Shown here piece by piece: positions 1 through 11,578 of a DNA stretch of 64,000 nt; the first letter of the stretch is position 1, and each line of letters starts with the position of its first letter. A program made the position numbers and the translations under genes. The notes under the pieces were generated by a model. That model saw nothing but the letters and a program-made list of their open reading frames with translations, was not told the origin of the DNA and ran no database searches. The stretch comes from Protea cynaroides (lineage: Eukaryota; Streptophyta; Magnoliopsida; Proteales; Proteaceae), in contig CM053270.1 in NCBI GenBank assembly GCA_028583415.1, positions 572,001-636,000 of the forward strand, written 5' to 3'.

Positions 1-483
1 CCTGAGAAGAATGCTTAGTTTCTAAAACTCTTTTCTTTTGGCCTTCTTTTCTACTTTCCTTCTCTTCTCTTTCTCTCAATCCAATTAGGGTTCTAAAAGG
101 AGTGAAAGAGGCTTAGGGACGTCCTTTTTATAGAGTAGAAACTCCTAAAATAAGCCCCTTTGAGATTAGGAAATAGCCCAACCGAAATTAGGAAAGTTTC
201 CTAATTTCAGGTTCTGTCGGCAACTGGGGGTCGATGATCCCGTCAACCCCTGGTTTTAAATTGTCCGACCCCCGGTTAAAAACTGAGGGTCTGACTTTTT
301 GTGCTGGGGGGTCCGACCCCACCTCACTGGGTGTGCGATCCTCGCCCCTTTTTGAGTGTTTTTGGGTCAATTTAATACCTGGGATCACGATCTCCTTTAC
401 GCACTTGGTCCATTTGGCTCAACCACGATAGGTAGACCTAGTTTAAGGTGGTAAGATCGGGTTAGATTGACACGGGTCTTACA
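1..483 (-). repeat. LTR fragment (minus strand, 5' part, cut by window edge)
   Basis: On the minus strand this begins at 483 with TGTAAGACCCGTGTCAATC, the LTR start shared with copy 2, and continues through a GGTCG motif cluster, a TATA-like box (minus TATAAAAAG at 124-132) and the GA-rich stretch that follows it. The rest lies outside the window. Whether it is a solo LTR or part of a full element cannot be told. Confidence 0.85.
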
Positions 484-1077
484 TAAGTGATTCTTCTATT
501 GTGTTTTGTACTTGTTAGCTTTTGATGCATGTAACTTTGACATTTGCAGGTACTTAATATGAGGAGCATCCTTTGAGTGAAGTACATCGGTCTACGGACT
601 ACTTATGCCCAGTGTGTTGAGAGAGAGAAAGTTGACTCCAAGGTGGTAGAGGAGAGTGGCCAAAAAATTATTACTCTTTTAGGGCAGGTGGGGGCAACTA
701 GCATCTAAGGTGGATCGACTGAAGGCCGAAGTGGTTGGCGAGAGGGAGCTCGACGCTAAATATCGAGCTTAGAGAGCATCGAAGGGTGCCAATCTTGTGC
801 AATGCCAGGCGGCCTTGGCCACATCTGAGGAGGCTAGGTGACATGCTGAGGCAGAGATCCAGTGGGCCAAGGCCGAAACTAAGCAAGCCGATGTCACATT
901 AAAGTTGACACAGGAGGAGCTAGAGGGCTGCAAAGGCGAAGGGTCCACACTCGCTAAGAATGCCACAGAGGACAAGCTCTCGAGGAGAGTCCTGTAGGTG
1001 TACAATGGGCTCTTTGGACTTTTAATGATGTTATAATAGACACTGCCCTGAGCAGCCGAGACTTTGTGAAGGCGAAG
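484..1077 (+). pseudogene. Non-LTR island with a decayed coiled-coil-like coding fragment
   Basis: This stretch lies between the outer ends of two minus-strand LTRs and matches neither LTR nor gag/pol. On the plus strand, about 700-1035 reads as a Glu/Ala/Lys-rich, heptad-like protein (for example AEAEIQWAKAETKQADVTLK) broken by several stops (TAG, TGA, TAG). Composition fits a coiled coil. Similar coiled-coil tails occur in plant proteins linked to gypsy-type transposons, but I cannot name the family. It could be the last trace of an older element or of a host gene. No start codon or promoter is visible. Confidence 0.4.
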
Positions 1078-3415
1078 TGTCACACCCTAACTCTGGACAA
1101 ACAAGAAGTGTGAATAAACCATAATATGAACCAATAGTTCATGCCAGGATCTCATTAGACCGTGCCAGCAACTCAAATCAAACACATTCCACATCACAAT
1201 CAGAGATAATAAAATAAATAACGGAAGTCTTTATTAATAATGAACTGAGAGTCTAACATGGTAAATAAATATTTAAACTGTTTATCTCTAAATAACTCAA
1301 AAATGTAAATAATACCTATTACAAGTCTTTCACATCTCAAAATAGAAAATAAACTAAGCATAAACACATTGAAAGCACTCGCACAAAGAATCATGCTCGT
1401 CTTCCACAATCTGCACATCCATAGCCACTACGTATTTGTACAATAGCGCGTTCATATAATCTTCCACTGTGGTACCTACATCATCAACTAAAAATATTCA
1501 ACGTCGAGGGGTAAGCACACAACACGGCTTAGTGAGAAAAATAAAATAATGCACAAACATATGTATGCAGTCATATTAATATCTTTGGGTCTGGTATAAG
1601 TTTACAATGTGCTATAATAAGGATAGGTGGCCATCACACCTCAATGCACGAGAGTGTGAGCACTCCCAACTGATCACACACCGTTGTCACCCCACATCAC
1701 CCATTATGAAATAGAGATAGAGCTAGAGATCCTGGATCAAACACCGCCAGAATTCCCCTTGATACTCTACCGTACTAATATGTATGTCCCTACTAGCGAG
1801 GGCTTACAAATTGGGTTCGTGACTAACCAATCCTAGATGTCATCAAAGGTTTGTATCCAAGGCCTTACCCCAGCATCCCTCAATATGCCCATAGAGATAG
1901 AGCTAGGGTCCATCGACAGGGCTTACAACCACACATCTGTGATTACCCCCCTGATACCCTACAACGTGCTAGTTTCGCTAAGGTAACAACGATACGATGA
2001 TGTCAATGTGAAGTACAATATAGAGATAGAGCTAGAGCTTAACAGATCACACACCGCTACACTCCCCCTGATACTTCACCCAATCCAATACATTAACTAC
2101 ACACACACAAGTACATGCCTATTCCTATCATCATCATCATATCAAATAAGAGCAATAAATAAATATGCATGAATAGTTATATAGCAAATATTAGATGACA
2201 TGTGAGATGCCTAAACATTCATACAAAATATGACATCATATCATATTAATAGAGAAATAGAAAAGAAAGGTAGCTTGTTATTATCCAGTTAGTTTAGGTC
2301 TTGTTTCCTCACCTGTAAATGGTATTTGTTCCTTTTCCAAGCTTCAAAATCATTTTAAACTAGTTGGAAACCTAAACAATTTATAAATTTTGATTAGGGT
2401 TTAATCTCAGCAAGTTATGGTGGTAAAAAACCTAGTCCTGTCCTCAAAATATGCTTTCAGTCAATGACTGGTTGACTCTGTGGTCTCAGTCATATGTCGA
2501 CCATACACTATGTGGTTAACTCTGTGGTCGCATATAGGTCGACTGCTGAAGCGACCACACAACTTTGAGAACTTTTTGGAAGTCTATGGTCGACTCACTG
2601 GTTACTCTATGGTTGACCAATGTAGCCCCCACACAACCTCTGAATTGTGTTTTAGCTCGACATCAACCTGATCCCTTTTGTTCAACCTTGGGATTCAACC
2701 TATAGTCATTCTATAGCCTTAAATCATGGGTTTCGCATTAACTATTTATCCCTAACCTAATTCTATGATTTTCCTTGAGATTAATTAGGAAATTTCATGA
2801 TCTCAATCGCAACATTGGGGTCAACCTATCAATTCTGTGATGGAAGATCTATTCTAACCAACTTACATCTATAGAGACAAATTTCTTACCTTAGGTTCCT
2901 TGCTGCAGAGAGATATGGCAAGCTTCTCTGCAAAACATTTTCCAAGCCTTCCTCTCCAAGTCTCCTTCTCTTTCCTCTCCTCTCCTTCTCTTAGTCTTAG
3001 TTCTAGGGTTTAAAATTGATCTAAAAGAGGGAGAGAGGGTAGAGGGACATCCTCTATATAGAGAGAAAATCTCCATATAGAGTCCTCTCAAGGTTAGAAA
3101 GAGACCTCCTTAAATTTGGAAAGTTTTCTAATCACGGAGTTAGAATTGGGTTTGACCAGTTGACTCTGTGGTCGCAAAATCTGTCAACCACACAATCTAA
3201 ATTAGTTTACCACACAACCCATTTATTGACTGATTGACTGGTCTCATTCCTGAGCTTGACTGGTCGACCACATGACTTCTAACAGTCGACCACACAACCA
3301 AGATTGACTGTTTTTTATTGTTTTTGCTTACCTGGTCTTGTGGTATCTTCATACGGTTGGTTCGCTCGAGCCGGTTATGATGGGAAGACCGAGTTAATGG
3401 AGTGTGGGTCTTACA
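1078..3415 (-). repeat. LTR, minus strand, 3' LTR of a decayed element (subfamily C)
   Basis: On the plus strand it runs from TGTCACACC to GGTCTTACA, the reverse complement of a TGTAAGACC...GGTGTGACA LTR, 2338 bp. The right side carries a reversed polypurine tract (ACTCCCCCC) and pol 3' end, so this is the 3' LTR. The left side has no primer site, as expected for the outer edge. The adjacent 5 bp are CGAAG, and the partner duplication is not in view. A TATA-like box (minus TATATAGAGG) is at 3051-3060, followed by the GA-rich leader and GTCGACCACAC motif clusters. Confidence 0.85.
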
Positions 3416-3940
3416 ACTCCCCCCTTAAATAAATTTCATCCTTGAAATTTGTAAATACAATCCGAATCAAATAAGTGAAGATGTTGTTTTAGCTTAGCAT
3501 TTTCTTCTTCCCACGTTACCTCTTCCACATCTTGGCTTCTCCAAGTAACTAATAGATGTCGCGATTGTAAAGATGTTGAAACTTTTGACTAGTGATCTCA
3601 AATTGCACCACTTCGAACGCCAGGTCTTTAGTCAAATCCGGTGGATCGGCAGTCAAAACACGTATAGGATCTCTGTTATAGGTCTCAATAGCGAAACATG
3701 GAATACATCATGTACCCAAGACATAGATGGTGGTAACGCTAGTTGATATGATACCTTACCATGTCTTGCCAAAATTTTATAAGGTCCGATATATCTGGGA
3801 CACAACTTCCCCTTCTTGCCGAACAGTTTCAAAACACGCATAGATGATATCTTCAGAAATACTTTGTTACCTATAGCGAACTCAAGGTCTTGGCATCGAT
3901 TATCCGCATGCTGTTTCTGATAATTTTGAGCCATCTTAAC
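3416..3940 (-). pseudogene. pol 3' remnant: integrase C-terminus and chromodomain-like tail
   Basis: Read on the minus strand from 3940, this encodes the integrase C-terminal region with the GPY/F-type motif (CPRYIGPYKILARHGK), then the conserved VHDVFHVS block and a chromodomain-like end, followed by a G-rich polypurine tract next to the LTR at 3415. The upstream part of pol is lost: at 3940/3941 it is interrupted by another LTR. The end of pol is broken by frameshifts. It belonged to the element whose 3' LTR is 1078-3415. Confidence 0.8.
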
Positions 3941-5683
3941 TATCACACCCCAATTCTGGACTAACCAATGGTGTGATGAACAGTTATAAGAACCATGGTT
4001 CAAACTAGGATCTCATATAGGCTGTGCCAACCATGTTAAACCAAAACACATTCCACATTAATCAAAGATAATAAAGTAAATAGCAGAAGTCTTATTAATA
4101 ATAAACTGAGGTCTAACATGATAAATAATTAAATAATCCAGTTATATCCAAGTACCAAAACATAATTAATACCTATTACAAGTATCAAAATACAGAAATA
4201 AAACACTAAGTGTAATCACAGTTGAAACACTCTCTTGACGAGTCATATTCGTCATCCACAGCTTGCACATCCGTAGCCTTCGTTTGTCCATATGTTGGCA
4301 TATCCATGTAGTCTTCAACGGTAACACCTGCAACATTAGAAACAAAAGGAACTGCGCGGGCGAGGGTCAGGTCTCCAACTTGAGCTCAGTGAGTGAATAA
4401 AACAATACGTAAATATATGCATGCATTCAATTCATATCTTTGGTCTGGTTTTAAAGTTTGCAATGTGCTATAGAAAGGATTGGCGGCCACCGCACCTCTA
4501 TACAAGGGTATGTAATCCCACCCAATGTATCAAACTCCATTGTCATCCACATCCATCCCACCATGGAATAGAGATCGAGCTAAAGTGTCCGGATCACACA
4601 CCACCAACACTTCCCCTGATATCCTACCCATACCAACACGTAAGCCCCTATTGGCAAGGGCTGACAACTAACCAATCCTAATTTCATCCAGTGTATCCAA
4701 GGTCTCACCCCAGCATCCCTCAATAAGTCCATAGAGATAGAGCTAAGGTCCCACAACAGAGTCAAAGACCACACAGTCGGAGACCACCTCCCCTCATGCC
4801 CTATGACGTAATAATTTAGCTAAGGTATGACGATACGACAATGTCAGTGGGCAAGACTTGAGTAGAGATAGTACCAGAGTCTGGTGACCAGGCTGAACCA
4901 CAATGCCACATCCTCTCCTTGATGCTCCACTCGCATTAAGCACACTAACCACACATACAATCACATGCCTATTCCTAGCATCATCATCATCCTGTTATAA
5001 ATAGACATGAATAAATATGCATGAGCAGTAATAACAGAAATATTGGATGACATGTGAGATGCACATTACAAGCATACAAGCATAGAAACATTCATTGCAT
5101 TGGACAAATAAAGTAAAACAGTTTGTTATTATCCAATTAGTTTAGGTCTTGTTCCCTCACCTTTGATTGATGTTTGTTTCTCTCCCAAGCTTTGAAAGTC
5201 ACTTTGAATCTATTGGGAACATAAACAATTAATGTATTTAAGTTAGAGTTCAAGTTTACCAAGTTATGATAGTCAAAAACCATATCTGGGTTCAAAATAT
5301 ACTTGTTGTTATCGTATGGTCAATCCTATGGTGGCAATATGTACCACCGTATGATGTACGATCGATACCCTATGGTCGCACTCTATGCGACCATACTTGC
5401 GACCATACGGTTCCTGAATTATTCCCGCACAACTATGGTCAATACTCTGGTCATCCTATGGTCGACCATAGCTGCGACCATACGTAGTCAGGTTAATTTT
5501 TACTTTTTATATGAGTTCCTCCTCTTGGCTCATCAATGAGATTCATCCTAAAATTATCCTATGGCCTTAAATTACAGTTTATCCTCATCAATTATCCCTA
5601 CCCTACTCTCTATGGTTTCCCATAGAAAACCTATAACCGAATCATTGTATTAGGTTCCATATATCAATTTGAAAAGAACCTAT
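3941..5683 (-). repeat. LTR fragment, minus strand, inserted in the pol remnant
   Basis: The left end is TATCACACCCC, a one-base variant of the usual TGTCACACCCC terminus, and it interrupts the pol remnant after TTAAC. It carries the repeated CCTGAT...AGCTCTATCTC modules and GTATGGTCG motifs of this superfamily. Its LTR start is missing: at 5683/5684 it stops where the matching plus-strand LTR copy is at about 6070, so roughly 380 bp are lost. A plus-strand LTR abuts it head on. Confidence 0.8.
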
Positions 5684-6714
5684 TGTAAGACCCGTATCGT
5701 ACTAACCCGGTCTTACCACCTTGTATCAGGTATTCCTATCATGGTCGAACCAAGCGGACCAAGTGCGTGAAGAAACCACAAGGCTAGGTACGAAATTGAA
5801 CCCAAAATCATCTAATTAGGAGCGTGTGGTCGCATACCTAAACAGGTGGGGTCGACCACACCTCAGAATAATGAGACCACTGGAGTCTGGGATATGGGGT
5901 TGCATATTTTGGACGTATGGTCGACGGATCCTGTGACCCCCCGTGCGACCACACGATATTGAATTGACTTCGTGATTAGGAAACCTTCCTAATCTGAAGG
6001 GGGTTCTTTCCTAATCAATGTAGGAATCTATATGGAGGGTTTCCCTCTATATAAGTAGATCAGATAGAATAGGTTCTTTTCAAGTTTATGTGTTAAATCT
6101 AATGTAATGATTTTGGTTATGGAGTTTCTAAGAAAAACCATGAGAAAATAGGTTAGGAATAATTAATAATGAGAAACTATAGATAATGGCCATAGGATAA
6201 CCATAGGATGAACCCAAGTGATGAGCCGAGGAATCGACTCAGGAAGAATTCGGATTGAGATGAAAAATTGGCCAAACATCATGTGGTCGCAGCCTGTGGT
6301 CGACCATAGGGTGACCAGGGTCGACCACGGCTATTCGGGAAGTTCCCAGGAAAGGTGTGGTCGCATGGTGTGGTTGCATAAATGCAACCATAGGGTTCGA
6401 CCACACAGTGTGTGGTCTTATATATTGCGACCACAGGGTTCGACCACACGTGCGACCACATGATAACAACAAGCATATTTTGAGACCAAATAAGGTTTTT
6501 GACTACTGTAACTTGGTAAACTTAAACCCTAACTTAAATACATTAATTGTTAGGTTCCTAATAGATTCAAAGTTACTTCCAAAGCTTGGGAGAGGAACAA
6601 ACATCGATCAAAGATGAGGGAACAAGACCTAAACTAATTGGATTATAATAAACTGTTTACTTTATTGAGTCTAATGCCATGATTGATTCTATGCTTGTAT
6701 GCTTATAGTGTGTA
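5684..6714 (+). repeat. LTR fragment, plus strand, first about 1030 bp
   Basis: It starts TGTAAGACCCGTATCG directly after CCTAT. It has TGTGGTCGAC-type motif clusters (about 5830-5955 and 6283-6475), a TATA box (TATATAAGT, 6048-6056) and the CAAGACCTAAACTAATTGG block. It stops at 6714, equivalent to about position 7911 in the copy 1 LTR, where copy 1 begins. The last ~1.15 kb are missing, so copy 1 probably inserted into it and the far side was later lost. Confidence 0.8.
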
Positions 6715-9061
6715 TGTAAGACCCGTATCAAACTAACTGGTCTCACCACCTTGTACCAGGTCTACCTATTATGGTTGCGCCAAGCGGACCAAGTGCGTGA
6801 AGAAATCACAAGACCAGATATGAGTCTAACCCAAAAACAATAAATGTGAGGGTAAGGTCACATGCCTAAACAGGTAGGGTCAACCCCACCACAACAGAAG
6901 TCCAACCCATGACTTTCTATTCCTAGGGTTGCATGACTAGAAAAACATAGGGTCGATGGATTCTGCAACCCTACGTCTGACCCTACGATGACAGACAGAA
7001 ACCGTAAATTAGGAAACCTTCCTAATTCAAAAGGGCGTCTTTCCTAAACTCGATGGGACTTATTTTGGAGGGTTTTCCTCTATAAATAGGACGTCCCTTA
7101 GCCTCTTTCACTCCTTTAGAACCCCAATTGAAAGTGAGAGGAAGAGAAAGAGAAGGAAGAGAAGAAGAGAAGGAAAATTGAAGGAAAAGACTAAGGAAGA
7201 GGAAGAAGTTCAGAGAAACCTCTAAATCTCAACCAACTTCAGGTATGAACCTAATTCCCTTCATAAATTAAGAGCCTAGAATAGATTGTGAAGAAGTTAA
7301 GATTAAGAGAAACCCATATCATCCATCCATGGACAAGTTCTAAGGGAATCTATGGAGAAAGTCATTGTGGGCAATGAAAAGTGTGTAAAAATCATAGTTT
7401 TGAGCCATAGAACAATCATTGAATGGATCATGAAAGTAAGCCAAATGATCCAAACATGAAAGTATGGACTTTAAAATGAAAGGTCGACTTAGAATACATA
7501 TGGTCGCACGTAGGGTCGAATTATATCCGACCCTACGAGACCACAAGATCGACCACATGCCCTCGGGAAGTGCCAGGGAGGGTGTGGTCGCACGTAGGGT
7601 CGAATGGCATCCGACCCCACGTCTGACCCTACACCCTGGGGTCGCAGAAACTACTACCTTAGGTGCTACCCTACCTGCGACCCTACAATTTTTGTTAGTC
7701 TAAAAATATTGGAATTAATTCTAATTAAATTCTATCGACTTGTTAGGTCTTTCTACTGATTTAAAAGTGAACTATAAAGCTTGAACGAGGATCTACGCTC
7801 AACCAAAGGTGAGGGAACAAGACCTAAACTAACTGGATAATAATAAGCTATTTTTGTTTATTGAGTCCGATGCCATGAATGATTCTATGCTTGTGTGCGT
7901 GTAATGTGCATTTAACCTGTCATCCAATATTCCTACTATTATTGTTCATGCATATTTAATTTCGGTTATTTATAACATGATGATGATGATGATGCTCGGA
8001 ATAGGCATGTGAATGTTTGTATGTGGTTAGTGTACCTGATGCGAGTAGGGCATCAGGGGGAGGACGTGACACTGTGGTTGAGCCTGGTCACCAGACTCTA
8101 GCTCTATCTTTACTCAAGTCTTGTCCACTAACATCGTCGTATCGCCATTACCTTAGCAGAGCTATTACGTCGTAGGGCATCAGGGGAGGTGGTCTTGGAC
8201 CGTGTAGTCTCTGACTCTGCTGGGGGGCCTAAGCTCTATCTCTATGGACGTATTGAGGGATGCTGGGGTGAGGCCTTGGATACACTGTTTGACATTAGGA
8301 TTGGTTAGTTGCGAGCCCAGTTTGCAAGCCCTCGCTAACAGGGGCTTACGTGTTGGTATGGGTAGGGCATCAGGGGAAGTGTGATGTGGTGCGGTCCTAA
8401 GCACTTTAGCTCTATCCCTATTCCATGGTGGGGTGGATGTGGATGACAATGGTGTTTGATCCATTGGGTGGGCTTACACACCCTGTGTATAGGGGTGAGA
8501 CGGCCACCGAACCTTTCTATTGCACATTGCAAACTTATGAACCAGACCAAAGATATGAATTAAATGCATGCATATGTTTGTTGCATTGTTTTGTTTGCTC
8601 ACTAAGCCGTGATGTGTGCTCACCCTTCCGACGTCGAATATTTTTAGTTGATGATGCAGGTACCATGGTTGAAGATTATATGAATGCTCCTTTGTAAGGA
8701 CAAGCTGCGGTGATAGATGTAGAAGTTGTGATGGAGTCGCATGATTCGTCATGCGAGTGCAACTCATGCGTCTTCGATTAGATTCATTCTTTTGGATTTT
8801 ATTTGGAAATGTAATTGAATATTTTAATTTATTTTACATCTTAGTCAATGGAGAATAATTGGATAATTTATTATTTTATAATTGTTAGACTCTCAGTTCA
8901 TTAGTATAAAGACTTCCGCTATTGTGTATTTACTCTGATTATTGTTGTGGATGTGTATAGTTTAAGCAAACAGTCACAACCTATTTGAGATCCTGATTGA
9001 ACCATTAGTTTATTGACGATTCATCACACCATTCTGAGTAGTGCAGAATTGGGGTGTGACA
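6715..9061 (+). repeat. 5' LTR of copy 1 (2347 bp)
   Basis: It begins TGTAAGACCCGTATC and ends GGGTGTGACA, immediately before the primer site. Internal landmarks: motif cluster 6855-6990, TATA 7081-7089, GA-rich exon-like stretch, splice-donor-like CAG|GTATGA at 7242/7243, second motif cluster 7498-7690, a (GAT)n run near 7978, and three modules of CATCAGGGG...AGCTCTATC between 8040 and 8425. Its first 110 bp match the surviving 3' LTR piece at 16538 with several differences, so the insertion is not very recent. Confidence 0.92.
7081..7089 (+). promoter_or_regulatory. TATA box of copy 1 5' LTR
   Basis: TATAAATAG followed by GACGTCCCTTAGCCTC. The same box followed by GGACGT(C/T)CC occurs at 22315 and 34338 (copy 2), 39409 and 49058 (copy 3). 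Transcription would start about 25-35 nt downstream, marking the U3/R boundary. Confidence 0.75.
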
Positions 9062-9064
9062 ACT

Positions 9065-9076
9065 TGGTATCAAAGC
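9065..9076 (+). other. Primer binding site, copy 1
   Basis: TGGTATCAAAGC, three bases after the LTR end. It matches the plant initiator-tRNA-Met primer-site consensus TGGTATCAGAGC with one mismatch. The stretch 9077-9360 that follows holds no gene; it includes a (TA)n run at about 9264-9288 and would be the 3' flank of the antisense ORF. Confidence 0.85.
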
Positions 9077-9360
9077 TCTCAGGTCCTGTTTATTAAACCA
9101 GTATACTTCCACAAAAGTTCGTGAACTGAGATAGGATAAAATTTAAAAGCTTAAATAAAAACACACTATAAGTACCTGTGTTGTTTGAGACAAAATTAAG
9201 AAAGAGAATAATGCATATAAAAAAGGAGAAATAAATTTCATATACATCGAATGAAAGACAACGTATATATATATATATATATATATATCCAAATCAGATT
9301 ACGGTCCACAATTCGGACAATTACTCTATAGTACAAAGAAACGACAAAAAGAAATATACA

Positions 9361-10754
9361 TCATGGAGCTGGAGGTGATGGAGGAGGAGGTGCCTCGCGA
9401 TCTCTGTCATAGTCCTCAGCATACACTCTAGTCAACTAGGCTACCTGAGTCTGGGTCGTCTGGAGACAAGCTGTGAGATCAGCCATCCGCTGATCAGACG
9501 CACACTGGGCATCTAGAATCTCTCCTACTCTCCCATCAGTCATGCGTTGAGCATCTAGAAGCTCTCCTACTATCCCATCAGTCGCGCGCTGAGCAGCTAG
9601 AAGCTCTCCTACTCTCCCATTAGTCGCGCACTGAGCATCCAGAAGCTCTCCTACTCTCAAATCAGTCACACACTGAGCCTCTCTAATCTTACGCAGTAGC
9701 CCCATCATATCATTAGACGGTGGGTGTGAAGGACCAGCTGCATGTGAAGGAACCCGAGAAGGGCCAGCTCCAGTAGAATGTAGAGGTGATGGAGGAGGTA
9801 TGGCGTCTACATCCATATACATACGATCATCATCCTCAGCATCACCCCCATGGACCCCTGCTCCTGCAACTACTACTGCCACCTTAGCATCTGCTATCTA
9901 TACTCGAGTACGAGGACGCACCATAGCGTTCCTCTCATCATCACTGACCTGAGCATCCCGCATACCCATCTTACAGATGGCCTCCTAGTCAAGATTCGTT
10001 GAGAAGGTCTTCTCCTGAATCCTTTCATCTACTAAATCAACGTGTAGGCAGGTGAGCAGTGTAGTGATCAAACGCCCGTATGGCAGGTTGCCTAACTGGC
10101 TAGGCAGCGTAGCATGGATCATCATCCGGATAATGATATAAAGAAGGTAGACAGGCTGCCTGGTGCAAACACAGTAGAGGACATACTGAGTCAACTGTGA
10201 GATCCTATCATAGTGTCCACTCTGGGGAATCAGGTTGTGCTGGATAATTTTGCAGTACACCCAAGGCTCTGGACGTAGGTTGATAGCTTTCATCTCCCAG
10301 CGATCACTTCTAAGGAGCTGACTATCAATCTCAGCACGCATCTCCAAGGATAGGAACTGGGGTTCCTTAGGAGCACAGTACACCAAAGGGCCGTCATTTG
10401 ATATGCCCAAAAGATTAGACAACTGCTGGCAGTTAAATGAAACCTTTACCCTTTTGACGTAGCTAGTGATCCTGAGCTCCCTACCCCTCTCTGCGTCATT
10501 GCGATCCCCCACTACCTGGAGATTGTAATAGAACTACCTCACCAAATCAGGATGAGTACAAGCCTCATAGGTGATCACAGGAAGCCAGCCCATGTCACCA
10601 AAAACACCCTCCACGTTGAACAAGGCTAGATTAGCCAAGTTCACACGCGACCCCCTTTTACTTTCTTTCGCTCATAGTGGGCATACTGAGCCTTTGCCTC
10701 ATTGGAGCAGAAACAAATAGGGTCATGAGCTCTAGGAATCTTAGTGCGAGCCAT
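9361..10754 (-). pseudogene. Antisense ORF of copy 1 (about 465 codons, decayed)
   Basis: On the minus strand it begins MARTKIPRAHDP at 10754 and ends with a TGA at 9361. The N-terminal ~250 residues form a globular region with the blocks FNVEG.FGDMGWLPVITYE, FYYNLQVVGDRND, ISFDYRQLADLLGIP-like and HNLIPQSGHYDRISQLTQYV. Then comes a linker MYMDVDAIPPPSPLHSTGAG and a C-terminal coiled-coil-like array of 14-residue units (VGELLDAQRATDGR type, about five units). I recall the N-terminal pattern as resembling the 'putative plant transposon protein' (Transposase_32-like) family; this is unverified. Stops (for example TGG to TAG near 9988 and CAG to TAG near 10530) and a frameshift break it. Function is unknown. 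Confidence 0.75.
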
Positions 10755-10759
10755 ACTAC

Positions 10760-11203
10760 CTATAAAGACACAGAAAAATAAACAAGATATTAGTTACGGG
10801 GAAAAAAAATTCAAAACTTCGGCATTATAACGGCATGATTTGGCCAAAAGCCTCACTTTTCACCCAAACAACTGGGCAGGAGGACTTACATAAGTTCTAA
10901 ACCATCCTGCAAGGCCCATACAGTTGGAAATTCAAGCTAGGAATATCGAATTTGAAGGAATTCCAACAAATTGCAAAAATCTCAAAAATTAGGTTAAAAA
11001 TGGAAAATTTCAAGTTTCTCGATAACCAACCGATGAAACTCAAATATTTTTGAGGGCTTTCATCCATTGGGTAGCCAATAGCAAAAGCCCCCAATAAAAA
11101 TTAAATTTTTACGAATAGAAAAAATTTAATTTGAAGAAAACGATATAAAAGGAGAAAAACCTAGTTTTTAAAGCTTAAAAATGATAAACAGTAGAGAGCA
11201 TAC
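10760..11203 (-). other. Putative leader intron of the antisense gene, copy 1 (444 nt)
   Basis: On the minus strand the donor-like CTCTTCAG|GTATGC is at 11204/11203. A pyrimidine-rich tract ending TCTTTATAG at 10760 lies 5 nt before the antisense ATG. Copies 2 and 3 have the same arrangement with intron lengths 439 (after subtracting a nested insertion) and 442 nt. The region has no ORF of note on either strand. Confidence 0.5.
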
Positions 11204-11344
11204 CTGAAGAGACGGAGCGGGAGTCGTGAACGGAAGAAATAATCACCAAATACTAAGGGTCGATACTGTAGCAACTCAGGGGAAGCTAGTTGAGTTGGAA
11301 GGAAGAAGATAGAATGAGAAATGAATCCAAAATCAGGTTTGAAA

Positions 11345-11578
11345 ACCTAATTTTGGGTCGTGGGGTCGCAGAATTCGACCAAAAGGTGCGACCCTATGAC
11401 CGACCCTACCATCGACCCTAGGCTCTCGGTGATTTGACAGAGAACCATGGGTTGGACCTAGGGTCGGACATATACCGACCCTATCATCGACCCTAGGCTC
11501 TCGGTAAGCTGACAGTGTTCTTAGGGTCGCATACCCTAGGGTCGCATAAGGACCGACCCTACCAACGACCCTACAATG
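11345..11578 (+). repeat. GGGTCG / CGACCC motif cluster in the copy 1 leader
   Basis: About a dozen TAGGGTCG or CGACCCTA units occur in both orientations, partly in a 74-bp repeat marked by GGCTCTCGGT at 11421 and 11495. Similar clusters lie upstream and downstream of the LTR TATA box. This one sits just upstream of the antisense donor, so it could serve the antisense promoter. No TATA box is visible between 11204 and 11345. Confidence 0.7.

Noticed and set aside
484..1077. A working host gene in the non-LTR island
   Set aside because: Multiple in-frame stops, no promoter, no intact exon; only a coding trace.
5266..6617. Several overlapping short frames with His/Thr/Tyr-rich repeats
   Set aside because: They arise from the repeated GGTCGACCATAC-type motif inside LTRs, read in different frames; not genes.
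9064..9090. tRNA gene at the primer site
   Set aside because: Only the 12-base complement to the tRNA 3' end is present; no cloverleaf can be formed.
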